Source of the DNA: Granulosicoccus sp036478595
GTDB lineage: Bacteria > Pseudomonadota > Gammaproteobacteria > Granulosicoccales > Granulosicoccaceae
Length of the DNA stretch: 64,000 nt
Assembly (NCBI GenBank): GCA_036478595.1
Contig: JAZGEF010000069.1
Span: 186,001 to 250,000, forward strand
Direction: 5' to 3'
The first letter of the stretch is position 1, and the number at the start of each line of letters is the position of its first letter. A program made the translations under genes and the position numbers. The notes under the pieces are model-generated. The model was not told where the DNA came from, did no database searches, and worked only from the letters and a program-made list of their open reading frames with translations. This document shows, one piece after another, positions 8,556 through 16,100 of the stretch.

Positions 8556-9422
8556 CTAGTGCGTCATTCCATAAAGTACATAGTTCACACCCAGCCGGTA
8601 TGCGGTAGCCGTATACAAAGCGCTGTACTCTTCCATGTCAGCGTGCTCCCATGCATCACCTAAATCCATATTCCAATTAATCATCACCATGACGCGTCCG
8701 TCATCATCTAGGATGCCGCGCCATCGAGGCGTTTGCCGCGATGAATTACTTTCGACCACATTAAACGATTTTGAAATGGGAAGTTCCCATGTTTCCCCTG
8801 GGTTCAAACACAGCGCACGTAAACCCGGTATCTGGATAAATTCATCAATCGAAAAGTGGACGTTAAATATTTCATGGTCCTGAGGTAAATCAACGATTGG
8901 CCGATCAGGAAATACTTTGGCTATCCAGCCTTCAAATTGCTCCCACTGATGACTGCCATGAAAATCATCCACAAGCAAGAACCCGCCACGCATTAAATAC
9001 TCGTTTAAGTTCTCAGCCTCGGGGTCGGAGATCGATGCAAAGCCAGCTTCAACGATGTACAGCATGGGATAGTCAAACAAGCGATCATCCACCAAGGAAA
9101 TGGATTGGCTGTCGTCATTGGTATCAACCCGCGTCAGACGTTTCATCGCAGCAATAAAATGCGGTTCTGATTCAGAACAGTCCGCCTGCCAATGCGGATA
9201 ACCAATTCGATCGCCAAGGTCTTCTATCGCCTGTTGATTGTCAGAAAAAATTAATCGAGAAAAGGTAAATTCACCATTAGCAACACCCGATAGTGCCTTG
9301 GGGCAGTCTGGCCGTTGCGGCGTGGTACAAATGGCAAGTTCAGCGCCTGCCGGCGCAGCAGCTAATATCGCCAAAGAGGCAGCTAACAGGCTACTAAATA
9401 TTAGAGTTGCAGAGGTTTTCAC
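8556..9422 (-). CDS. Secreted DUF4159 domain protein
   Basis: A 288-residue protein with a Sec signal peptide (MKTSATLIF then hydrophobic core, AAAPAGA cleavage region). The mature part matches the DUF4159 family: EFTFSRLIFSDN near the start, YPMLYIVEAG, the glutamine-amidotransferase-like block LMRGGFLLVDDFHGS, and a C-terminal WNMDLGDAWEHAD with RLGVNYVLYG. DUF4159 proteins usually sit in clusters with MoxR ATPases and VWA/BatA-type proteins. Here it stands alone, so the family context gives no function. A terminator-like hairpin lies 80-105 bases upstream of its start on the same strand (see 9497-9528). Confidence 0.85.
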   Translation of the reverse strand: MKTSATLIFSSLLAASLAILAAAPAGAELAICTTPQRPDCPKALSGVANGEFTFSRLIFSDNQQAIEDLGDRIGYPHWQADCSESEPHFIAAMKRLTRVDTNDDSQSISLVDDRLFDYPMLYIVEAGFASISDPEAENLNEYLMRGGFLLVDDFHGSHQWEQFEGWIAKVFPDRPIVDLPQDHEIFNVHFSIDEFIQIPGLRALCLNPGETWELPISKSFNVVESNSSRQTPRWRGILDDDGRVMVMINWNMDLGDAWEHADMEEYSALYTATAYRLGVNYVLYGMTH

Positions 9423-9496
9423 AGGTTCACTATTCTCGACTTTGCGCAGCCATACTACTAGCTATAGCAGTTGGTCATCAAGTTCGCAGAGGAGTT

Positions 9497-9528
9497 CCGA
9501 TAAAAAGCCCGGTGCGTGTACCCCGGGC
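9497..9528 (-). terminator. Orphan Rho-independent terminator upstream of the DUF4159 gene
   Basis: On the minus strand GCCCGG, a 10-base loop and CCGGGC form a perfect 6-bp GC stem (9507-9528) followed by TTTTTATC. No minus-strand gene lies immediately upstream: 9529-9891 is non-coding on this strand. It therefore ends either a small untranslated RNA or the leader of the DUF4159 mRNA as an attenuator. A TTGACA sits at 9677-9682 on the same strand, but no good -10 hexamer follows at normal spacing. Confidence 0.5.
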
Positions 9529-9836
9529 ATACTACGGCCATCCGTTTTCGTATTCCAGAGCAAGACTAACAGCCACGGCCTAACTCATAGATTACTTTTG
9601 CTTACGGTATGAGCACCGCAGCGGGCACCTGGGTAATGCTATTTAAAGGCTCGGATATCTGTTGCTATAATCTGGCTATTGTCAATCACCAAATCGTTAC
9701 CTACCCCAGTAAATGAGATAGCTGTAACGAATCACTGCCTCTCTAACTGCGCATGCCGTTAAAACGCGAAATCATCTAAATTAGGCTACTATTGCTGGCA
9801 CAAAACGGCCTTATTAAGCTTATCGGGTTTCCCACT
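9529..9836. other. Intergenic region, no gene seen
   Basis: About 300 bases between the orphan terminator and the candidate Fur box. The only signals seen are a plus-strand TATAAT near 9664-9669 without a convincing -35, and a minus-strand TTGACA at 9677-9682. The plus-strand open frame 9238-9612 runs antisense through the DUF4159 signal peptide and is not credible as a gene. Confidence 0.4.
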
Positions 9837-9851
9837 TGAGAATGATTATCT
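9837..9851. promoter_or_regulatory. Candidate Fur box
   Basis: TGAGAATGATTATCT matches the 7-1-7 Fur consensus TGATAATnATTATCA at all but two of its 14 defined positions. It lies 41 bases upstream of the GTG start of the MocA-like gene, a typical operator position. This is sequence resemblance only; the adjacent gene has no direct iron role. Confidence 0.45.
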
Positions 9852-9891
9852 CGTTACACTGGATTGCACATGATCATAGACAGGATGGATT

Positions 9892-10518
9892 GTGAAATCT
9901 CCTCGAACTGATGCAAACGAGCAGAGAAAAGTTGGCGCCATCATTCTTGCCGCGGGGTCTTCTCGGCGAGCGGGGTCCATTAACAAGTTACTGGCCCCTT
10001 ATTCCGGCACTACCATGGTGGCACACATAGCACAATCGGTTTGCGAAAGTCAGGCTGACCAGGTTGTTGTCGTGACAGGGTACGAACAAAACCGCATCGA
10101 AGATGCACTCTCACCAATCAAAGTTGCATGTCATCACAACAGCGCACATACGTCTGGCATGGCAAGCTCTGTGGTCACTGGTGTATCGCAACTAATAGAG
10201 ACAGACGCCGTTCTGATCTGCTTAGCAGACATGCCACATGTATCAACGTGTGTGATAAATCAGCTGATAATCGCGTTCAAGGGAAACACTAACAAATCAA
10301 TCTTTCTACCAGTAAGCAATACTACACGTGGAAATCCAGTGCTATTTAGTAGAGTATTTTTTGAAAACTTATTAAAACTAGAAGGTGACGTCGGCGCTAA
10401 AATGCTGGTACAGCAACATCCCGATGAAGTATATGAAGTGGTGTTAGACGATGATAGGATATTGGTGGACTACGACACCCCCGCTGAGCTTAATAAATTG
10501 GCTCTACAATCAACGTAA
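9892..10518 (+). CDS. MocA/MobA-like nucleotidyltransferase
   Basis: NTP-transferase of the molybdenum-cofactor cytidylyltransferase type (NTP_transf_3), 208 residues. The nucleotide-binding signature is GAIILAAGSSRRAG with a following NKLL. An acidic metal site LADMPHV follows near residue 110, and RGNPVLF plus GDVGAKMLV match the MocA subgroup. The start is GTG at 9892 with AGGAT 8-11 bases upstream. In the family the product adds CMP to molybdopterin for xanthine-dehydrogenase or CO-dehydrogenase-type enzymes. No molybdoenzyme or XdhC is present nearby, so the substrate is uncertain. A possible Fur box lies in the promoter region. Confidence 0.78.
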   Translation: MKSPRTDANEQRKVGAIILAAGSSRRAGSINKLLAPYSGTTMVAHIAQSVCESQADQVVVVTGYEQNRIEDALSPIKVACHHNSAHTSGMASSVVTGVSQLIETDAVLICLADMPHVSTCVINQLIIAFKGNTNKSIFLPVSNTTRGNPVLFSRVFFENLLKLEGDVGAKMLVQQHPDEVYEVVLDDDRILVDYDTPAELNKLALQST

Positions 10519-10527
10519 GCGGTGCCC

Positions 10528-10629
10528 GGCGGAGCGAGGGATTATTCGGCCCATCGTGGGCCTCACCCCTACGGGGCTGCGCACCGACGGTGCTGGTGAA
10601 AAATTGCTCCAGGCAATTTTTTCGAACCC
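10528..10629. repeat. Four-hairpin array inserted in a split tRNA 3'-end-like sequence
   Basis: Four consecutive perfect stem-loops within 74 bases: GGCCCA/TGGGCC (10548-10562, loop TCG), CCCC/GGGG (10566-10576), GCACCG/CGGTGC (10581-10593, one-base loop) and AAAAATTGC/GCAATTTTT (10599-10621). The array is bounded by the two halves of a tRNA 3' end on the minus strand. GGCGGAGCGAGGGATT (10528-10543) copies the acceptor and T-stem of the neighbouring tRNA-Ser, and TTCGAACCC (10621-10629) copies its T-loop. It begins 10 bases after the MocA-like stop codon, so the last hairpin with its T-run may also terminate that gene. It resembles a mobile palindromic element or a tRNA-site integration scar; no match to a named family is claimed. 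Confidence 0.65.
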
Positions 10630-10700
10630 TTTAGCTTCTCATCCCGTGAAGGATTAGCCTTAAATGTGATCGATTAGCGGTTTGAGTTTAACGCTTGATA

Positions 10701-10790
10701 TGGCGGAGAGCGAGGGATTCGAACCCCCGGACGGTTTAACCCGTCAACAGTTTTCAAGACTGCCGCATTCGACCACTCTGCCAGCTCTCC
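10701..10790 (-). tRNA. tRNA-Ser (anticodon TGA)
   Basis: The minus strand folds as a class II tRNA: acceptor GGAGAGC pairing with GCTCTCC, D-loop CAGAGTGGTCGAA, anticodon loop CTTGAAA (TGA, reads UCA), a long variable arm (GACGGGTTAAACCGTC), T-arm GGGGGTTCGAATCCCT, and an encoded GCCA end. Length is 90 nt including CCA. A TAGAAT hexamer about 12 bases before the 5' end is a possible -10. Its 3' end is partly duplicated in the hairpin array on its distal side. Confidence 0.95.
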
Positions 10791-11014
10791 GAGCCGCGTA
10801 TTCTATCGCAATCAGGACGCTAGGTGGGCTTAGGATGAAATTCACAATTTGTGGGAAAAATGGGCAATTGTTATTGCAGCTTGATAATTGGGCAACTTTC
10901 CCCCATATACACCCTCATAACAGGTGATAGAATATTGAAAAGGTTGTGGAATTCACATCCCCGGCCGCTTTATTGCCTAATATTAAGACTACTTAAGGAA
11001 TCTTGGAGAAACAC

Positions 11015-11680
11015 ATGGCTGATTCAACCCCAATTTCACGATCGAGTGAAAGTATTCTCGCGACCAATACGGTACTGAGAAACACCTACGCACTACTAGC
11101 GATGACACTATTATTCAGTGCCGTTATGGCAGTCGTGTCAATGTCCGTTGGCATTCCACGTGGCGCTGCGATGATTTGCACCTTGGCAGGCATCGGCATC
11201 ATGATGTTTGTTTTGCCAAAATTCCAAAATTCTACAGCTGGTATTGGCTTGGTATTTTTATGCACAGGTTTGCTGGGTTTAGGTATTGGCCCAATGATCG
11301 CAGCGTACCTGTCTTACCCTAACGGCCCGGCCACTGTTGCAACCGCGATGGCTGGCACAGGTGGTATCTTCCTCGCGTTGAGTGGCTACGTGCTAACCAC
11401 AAAAAAAGACTTCTCGTTTATGGGTGGTTTTTTAATGGTCGGCTTAATCGTTTTGTTTGGCGCAATCATTGTTAGCTTGTTCACCGCAATGCCTGCGCTC
11501 AACATGGCAATCTCCGCTGGTATGATTTTATTGATGAGTGGCTTTTTACTATTTGATACTAGCCGTATCATTAACGGTGGCGAAACTAACTACATCAATG
11601 CGACTGTTTCGCTGTTTATCAATATCTTCAACATTTTCACAAGCCTTCTACACCTTCTTGGTGTGATGGGCGACGACTAG
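11015..11680 (+). CDS. Bax inhibitor-1/YccA family membrane protein
   Basis: Inner-membrane protein of about 221 residues with seven hydrophobic segments and the UPF0005/BI-1 pattern. The N-terminus (ADSTPISRSSE, then VLRNTYALLAMTLLFSA) is typical of YccA proteins, and the C-terminal helices contain LLFDTSRIINGGETNYINATVSL. In E. coli, YccA interacts with and modulates FtsH proteolysis. I chose ATG 11015, with GGAG 6-9 bases upstream, over the in-frame ATG at 11003. It is followed 74 bases later by a small two-helix membrane protein, possibly in the same transcript. Confidence 0.9.
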   Translation: MADSTPISRSSESILATNTVLRNTYALLAMTLLFSAVMAVVSMSVGIPRGAAMICTLAGIGIMMFVLPKFQNSTAGIGLVFLCTGLLGLGIGPMIAAYLSYPNGPATVATAMAGTGGIFLALSGYVLTTKKDFSFMGGFLMVGLIVLFGAIIVSLFTAMPALNMAISAGMILLMSGFLLFDTSRIINGGETNYINATVSLFINIFNIFTSLLHLLGVMGDD

Positions 11681-11754
11681 CATTTAACTGCTAGTTATCA
11701 GTGATTAAAGCCCTATGTGGGCTGGTTGAACAAACCAGCCCATCGGAGATACAG

Positions 11755-11937
11755 ATGGATCCTTGGATGAAATTCGTTTGGGCTGGGCTGCTTGGTGTTT
11801 TCATCTGGCGCATGATTCCAACCGCTCGCCATTGGCTTAAAAACGGCCCGCGTGGTAGCAGTAAAGAATGGATGACAACGGCGATGCTATTAGGTGGCGT
11901 TGTTTTATTTGTTTTGATATTAATGAAATCAGTTTAA
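11755..11937 (+). CDS. Small two-helix membrane protein
   Basis: A 60-residue protein from ATG 11755, preceded by GGAG (CATCGGAGATACAG) at good spacing. The frame is open upstream to 11701, but that start has no ribosome site. Helix 1 is about residues 4-20 (MKFVWAGLLGVFIW), then a basic loop (RHWLKNGPRGSS), then helix 2 about 41-58 (LLGGVVLFVLIL). Its function is unknown. Position directly after the YccA gene suggests co-transcription. Confidence 0.65.
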   Translation: MDPWMKFVWAGLLGVFIWRMIPTARHWLKNGPRGSSKEWMTTAMLLGGVVLFVLILMKSV

Positions 11938-11946
11938 GCCGGTTAG

Positions 11947-12894
11947 TTAAACAACATTAACACCCGGCATAACGCACAGCATTTCATACAGCAGGTTCGC
12001 ACCAATCAATGCGGTACCTCCCGCCTGATCGTAGGGCGGCGATACCTCAACTAAATCCGCTCCAACCAAATTAACACCGGCGAGTCCACGGATAATTTCC
12101 AACCCTTGTATGGTGGTTAGCCCACCGATTTCTAGTGTGCCCGTACCAGGTGCGTATGCCGGATCAAGGCTATCGATATCAAAACTCAAATACACTGGAC
12201 CTGTGCCCACCTGCTCTCTCACTTCTTGCATCAGTGGGGTTAGCGATTTGTGCCAGCATTCTTCTGCAGTGACTACACGAAAGCCCTGTTCCCTTGGCCA
12301 ATCAAAATCATCGTCAGCGTAACCCGTACCACGCAAACCAATTTGCGCAACACGTTTGGAATCAAGTAAGCCCTCTTCCACTGCTCGCCTAAACGGCGTG
12401 CCGTGAGCAATGGCTTCCCCGAACATGTGTTCATTGATATCCGCATGAGCATCAACATGCACTAAGCCAACCGGGCCGTGCTTTTTAGCCATGGCTCGAA
12501 GTATTGGAAGCGTTAATGTGTGATCACCACCTAAGGCCAATGGGATGCTATCGTGTGACAGGATATGATCAAAATGCTGTTCTATAATTTCAACCGATTT
12601 AATTAAATTGAATGTGTTGACTGCTACGTCGCCGATATCAGCAACCTGCAAATGATCAAACGGCGATACGCGAGTGGCCATATTATAGGGCCGCAGCATG
12701 GCAGATTCTGCTCTGATTTGACGAGGCCCAAAACGTGTTCCACTTCGGTGGGATGTACCGATATCCATGGGTACACCAACAAAGCAAGCGTCAAGACCTT
12801 CTGCGGTATCCTGCGCTGGTAACCGCATCATAGTAGTGGGGCCTGCAAAGCGAGGCATTTCATTACCACCTAATGGCTGATTAAATTCCATCAC
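11947..12894 (-). CDS. gbuA: Guanidinobutyrase (ureohydrolase family)
   Basis: Mn-dependent ureohydrolase of 315 residues, likely splitting 4-guanidinobutyrate into GABA and urea. Metal ligands are all present: GGDHT (122-126), HVDAHAD (146-152) and SFDIDSLDP (D239, D241). Beyond the general agmatinase pattern it has N-terminal QPLGGNEMPRF, AEECWHKSL and GGLTTIQGLEIIRG, which I associate with Pseudomonas GbuA rather than with E. coli SpeB. Agmatine or guanidinopropionate remain possible substrates. It is translationally coupled to the upstream EEP-family gene through a 4-base ATGA overlap. Confidence 0.82.
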   Translation of the reverse strand: MMEFNQPLGGNEMPRFAGPTTMMRLPAQDTAEGLDACFVGVPMDIGTSHRSGTRFGPRQIRAESAMLRPYNMATRVSPFDHLQVADIGDVAVNTFNLIKSVEIIEQHFDHILSHDSIPLALGGDHTLTLPILRAMAKKHGPVGLVHVDAHADINEHMFGEAIAHGTPFRRAVEEGLLDSKRVAQIGLRGTGYADDDFDWPREQGFRVVTAEECWHKSLTPLMQEVREQVGTGPVYLSFDIDSLDPAYAPGTGTLEIGGLTTIQGLEIIRGLAGVNLVGADLVEVSPPYDQAGGTALIGANLLYEMLCVMPGVNVV

Positions 12895-13664
12895 CGATTC
12901 TCCTGTTCGAATGTTGCCGTTATTGGCGCGTGATCAGATAGTTTGACATGATCTAAGGAATCAACACTGCGTAGTATCAGACCACGATAGAAAACATGAT
13001 CCAAATGTTTATTCATATGTGCCCACTTGCGCCTACGCTGCATCTGCGCTTCAATCAAACCAGCGCGCGCCGCTACTTCACTAAAACAGCCATAGCGTTG
13101 TAGGCTCCAAGTATTAAAGTCACCTGCTAGGATAACAGGCCCAGTGTGCGAACCCAACGCCCCAGCAAGTTGATCCAAGTGCGACACATACTTTTTATTT
13201 GAGACAAAATTGATGGCATGCATGTTCAACACCATGAGATCTCCACCATTGCTCAGTGGATAAATCGTTTGTAACAGCATTTTTCGAGTATTGGCGAAGG
13301 GTTCTGCATGTGGAGACGCGTAGACACGTGATGATCGACTAGCCACAATACAACCAGTTTTTACACCCGTTTCAATTGCTGTGCGGGCGTGTCGATAGCT
13401 GCGCGCCATCATCCATTCAATGTTATCGTTGTTTGCAAAATAGGCATCGCTGGGTGCGTTACTCACCGCTTCCTGCAATACTACCAAATCCGTGTCACGA
13501 CATAACCTAGCAAACTCTTCGAACCAACCGCGTCGCTTGGCTTTCCAAATATTCCATACTAGGCAACGTATTTCAGTATCAAGCGCTGATTGCTTCGCTT
13601 TACCCATACGTAGCGGAACATTTTCAGCGGCTAATGAATGAGGTAGCAATTTTCGCTTGATCAT
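12891..13664 (-). CDS. Endonuclease/exonuclease/phosphatase-fold hydrolase (YafD-like)
   Basis: A 257-residue cytoplasmic protein of the EEP superfamily. Catalytic landmarks: LVWNIWKAKR near residue 35, LQEAVSN (metal-binding E), ILAGDFNTWS (D/N pair), LDHVFYRG, and the terminal SDHAPITATF. This order matches YafD-type metal-dependent phosphohydrolases; the substrate is not defined. It is the first gene of a two-gene unit with gbuA (4-base overlap). It could be a nuclease or a phosphodiesterase; the sequence does not decide. Confidence 0.8.
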   Translation of the reverse strand: MIKRKLLPHSLAAENVPLRMGKAKQSALDTEIRCLVWNIWKAKRRGWFEEFARLCRDTDLVVLQEAVSNAPSDAYFANNDNIEWMMARSYRHARTAIETGVKTGCIVASRSSRVYASPHAEPFANTRKMLLQTIYPLSNGGDLMVLNMHAINFVSNKKYVSHLDQLAGALGSHTGPVILAGDFNTWSLQRYGCFSEVAARAGLIEAQMQRRRKWAHMNKHLDHVFYRGLILRSVDSLDHVKLSDHAPITATFEQENR

Positions 13665-13724
13665 GGTGAATTGATCATTGGTGTATTAAAACAGTGGCTT
13701 CGACGTGGTGTTGCGAAAATGACG

Positions 13725-15164
13725 CTACAGATAAGGTGAAAACAATCGGAAAAAATTATTACGTAAGTTAGCCAAAAAGAATGGCTCGCTTTCCTTCGTT
13801 ACCGCTTCCGCATTTTCTCTTTTTTTAGAAAAACAATCTAGAGCATTTTTTGCAAATATTTCACAGTAGCATTCCATGTTTATCTCAAAGTTGAATTCTA
13901 AACTGCGTGCATCCCAATTGCTCGACCCTACTAACACCCATTCACCATCAACAATAAACAACTTACTATGATCGAATGGTTTGGGTGATCGAAACAACAT
14001 AACACCAATGCTCAGCAATTTATTCTCGTTAGCAGCCATGGCCCATCCGACAAAGCGCAGGTTGCTTTTTTTAGGCACTATCACTTCAACGACTACACCC
14101 CTCAACACAGCCAGCTGCAGCGCGGCTAAAATTTTGTCATTGGGTAAAAAATAAGGTGTGGCTATCAGGATACTCTTGATGGCACTGTTAATCGCTGCTA
14201 ACAAGGATAGTTCAAGTTTTTGGTAGTTATCATCAGGCCCATCTATGATCACACGGCATGTGGTCGAAGGCTCCACTGCCAATGGTCCGGCCCATGCTGG
14301 CAGCGAAAGCACCTCATTAGATGCAAATTGCCAATCTTGCGTAAATACCTGGCTTATCTGGTCAATTATCGGGCCACGCACCTCGAAGTGAATATCTCGC
14401 GTTTTGCGCCTGCCATTTGCATCAAGCAGATTTTCATCACGAATATTCATTCCACCGATAAATGCTACAGCCCCATCTACGGACAATATTTTTCGATGGT
14501 TTCGCAAATTAATAAATCGCGTGTCGGTGGTGAATAAAGTCGACAGAAAACGAGCTGTTTCTACACCCCGCTTTTTTAACATTCGATCAGGCTTGGCCAT
14601 ACCAACGGCATAGTCCACGCCAAACCCATCTATTAACACTCTTACCGTCACTCCACGATCATGCGCATTGGCTAATGCCTCCACAAACTGTCTACCAATG
14701 TCGTCGTAATCAAATATGTAGCTAGATAACACAACGCTGTCTGTTGAGCGATTAATCGCATCCAACATACGTGGATAAGATTCATCACCATTAATCAAAA
14801 AGGACACATCGTTACCAACAAGGTATGGAGCCTGATGGATTTTACTGCCCACGCGCATTCGCTCATTTAGTGGGTCAGACAAACTGTACGGACTTGGAGC
14901 TAAAGAGCTGCCATGACCCACGCTTGGATTCAGCTTTTGAGCTTGAGCACGGATACGAATACGATTTACGCCGAATAGCCAGTACAAGAGCGCACCAAAA
15001 AAGGGCGAGAGAATGATAATGCCCAGCCAACTGACCGCGGCGCCTTCATTCTTCTTGTTCAGCACAACGTGGGTAATGGCTAGAGCAGCTAAAACGAAAT
15101 AGACCAAACCAGCCAAGGACACGATAATGCCCGCATCCAATAGTTGATCTGTTTGTTCAGACAT
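13725..15164 (-). CDS. cls: Cardiolipin synthase (phospholipase D family)
   Basis: Membrane enzyme making cardiolipin from phosphatidylglycerol. From ATG 15164 the protein has 479 residues: two N-terminal transmembrane helices (about 13-33 and 45-65) with the PLDc_N block WLGIIILSPFFGALLYWL, then two HKD motifs, H223-R-K to D230 (HRKILSVDGAVAFIGG) and H399-S-K to D406 (HSKLFIVDG, then GSSNWD). Both are complete, as needed for activity. An in-frame GTG at 15212 would add 16 residues in front of the first helix. It is transcribed alone, towards the EEP-gbuA pair. Confidence 0.9.
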   Translation of the reverse strand: MSEQTDQLLDAGIIVSLAGLVYFVLAALAITHVVLNKKNEGAAVSWLGIIILSPFFGALLYWLFGVNRIRIRAQAQKLNPSVGHGSSLAPSPYSLSDPLNERMRVGSKIHQAPYLVGNDVSFLINGDESYPRMLDAINRSTDSVVLSSYIFDYDDIGRQFVEALANAHDRGVTVRVLIDGFGVDYAVGMAKPDRMLKKRGVETARFLSTLFTTDTRFINLRNHRKILSVDGAVAFIGGMNIRDENLLDANGRRKTRDIHFEVRGPIIDQISQVFTQDWQFASNEVLSLPAWAGPLAVEPSTTCRVIIDGPDDNYQKLELSLLAAINSAIKSILIATPYFLPNDKILAALQLAVLRGVVVEVIVPKKSNLRFVGWAMAANENKLLSIGVMLFRSPKPFDHSKLFIVDGEWVLVGSSNWDARSLEFNFEINMECYCEIFAKNALDCFSKKRENAEAVTKESEPFFLANLRNNFFRLFSPYL

Positions 15165-15467
15165 AACATTCGTTGCGCATGATGATGATCTTAACTGTGT
15201 GAATACGTTCACATTCTATCGTGTAGGCCGAGCCCCTAACAGAGCAATTAAAACACACTGAGGCAATCAACCATTCCATCAGCCATATACCCACATAAGT
15301 ACTTGTTTTACTTATTTATAATTCGAACAGCGCTTGTCCAGAAACGCACCGAGTAGTCACGGCGCCCAGCCGCTAATGCATGAGACAACTGGCTCTGCTT
15401 TGCAGTCAAGTTATGTGTGAATCAGCCGACATTACTGAATATATTGACTACCAGACCAGGCCCCGAT

Positions 15468-16073
15468 ATGGCACGTTCTTCCGATTCATTTTTTCTATTA
15501 GGCATTTTTAAGGACAAGACATTCCAGGCGAGAGAGATTCGTCGTGTTATGGCTTTATCAGCGATCTATCTGATTATCACCAGCGTGTTGCTTGGTGTGT
15601 TCTACCATCAGATTCTAAATAACTTGGTCGCTGGGCAAGCGCCATTATTGTTTGCCTCTGAAGATATGCGCTTGATTGCAGAATCAGTGCCTGGCGTAAC
15701 CACCTTGATGGCTAAATGGATTTTGGCAATGTTATTGGTGAACGTACTGTTAACCGCTACACTTGCGATTTACATCACTCGTAAGCTGGGGCATCCCTTG
15801 CTTGCTATCAAACGTACCCTTCGCGAAATCGGTGAAGGTAATCTAGATGTTCGACTACGCGGCTCTGATGATAATGAATTTGGTGAGATCGCAGACGAAC
15901 TCACCAACGCGGTAAGCTCCATACGCGAGCAGATACGGGCAGCTAAGTCTGAGATTGCACAAGTCGATGTCGACAAAGCCGAGCCAGCTAACAACGCCTT
16001 ACGTAACGCCAAGATGGCACTTGACTACTTTCACGTTGATAGCGATGGCTCAAGCGAGTCAAAAGCCGCTTAA
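15468..16073 (+). CDS. HAMP-domain membrane protein without output domain
   Basis: About 201 residues from ATG 15468 (AGG 10 bases upstream); an in-frame GTG at 15417 is possible. Two transmembrane helices (VMALSAIYLIITSVLLGVF and ILAMLLVNVLLTATLAIYI) flank a short periplasmic loop of about 40 residues. A HAMP domain follows (LGHPLLAIKRTLREIGEGNLDVRL, then EFGEIADELT) with a coiled-coil tail. No kinase, GGDEF or methyl-accepting domain follows. It may act as a scaffold or partner subunit. The stop is 27 bases before the next start, suggesting an operon with the TPR lipoprotein. Confidence 0.75.
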   Translation: MARSSDSFFLLGIFKDKTFQAREIRRVMALSAIYLIITSVLLGVFYHQILNNLVAGQAPLLFASEDMRLIAESVPGVTTLMAKWILAMLLVNVLLTATLAIYITRKLGHPLLAIKRTLREIGEGNLDVRLRGSDDNEFGEIADELTNAVSSIREQIRAAKSEIAQVDVDKAEPANNALRNAKMALDYFHVDSDGSSESKAA

Positions 16074-16100
16074 TTGCCTTGCACCAGGATGGCTAATCAC

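Noticed and set aside
9497..9690. 6S RNA or SRP RNA gene
   Set aside because: The sequence lacks the long closing stem and bulge of 6S RNA and the GGAAGCA-type loop of SRP RNA; only the terminator is clear.
10451..10927. Two small plus-strand open frames over the hairpin array and the tRNA
   Set aside because: They translate structured RNA sequence (the second reads through tRNA-Ser in reverse) and have no coding features.
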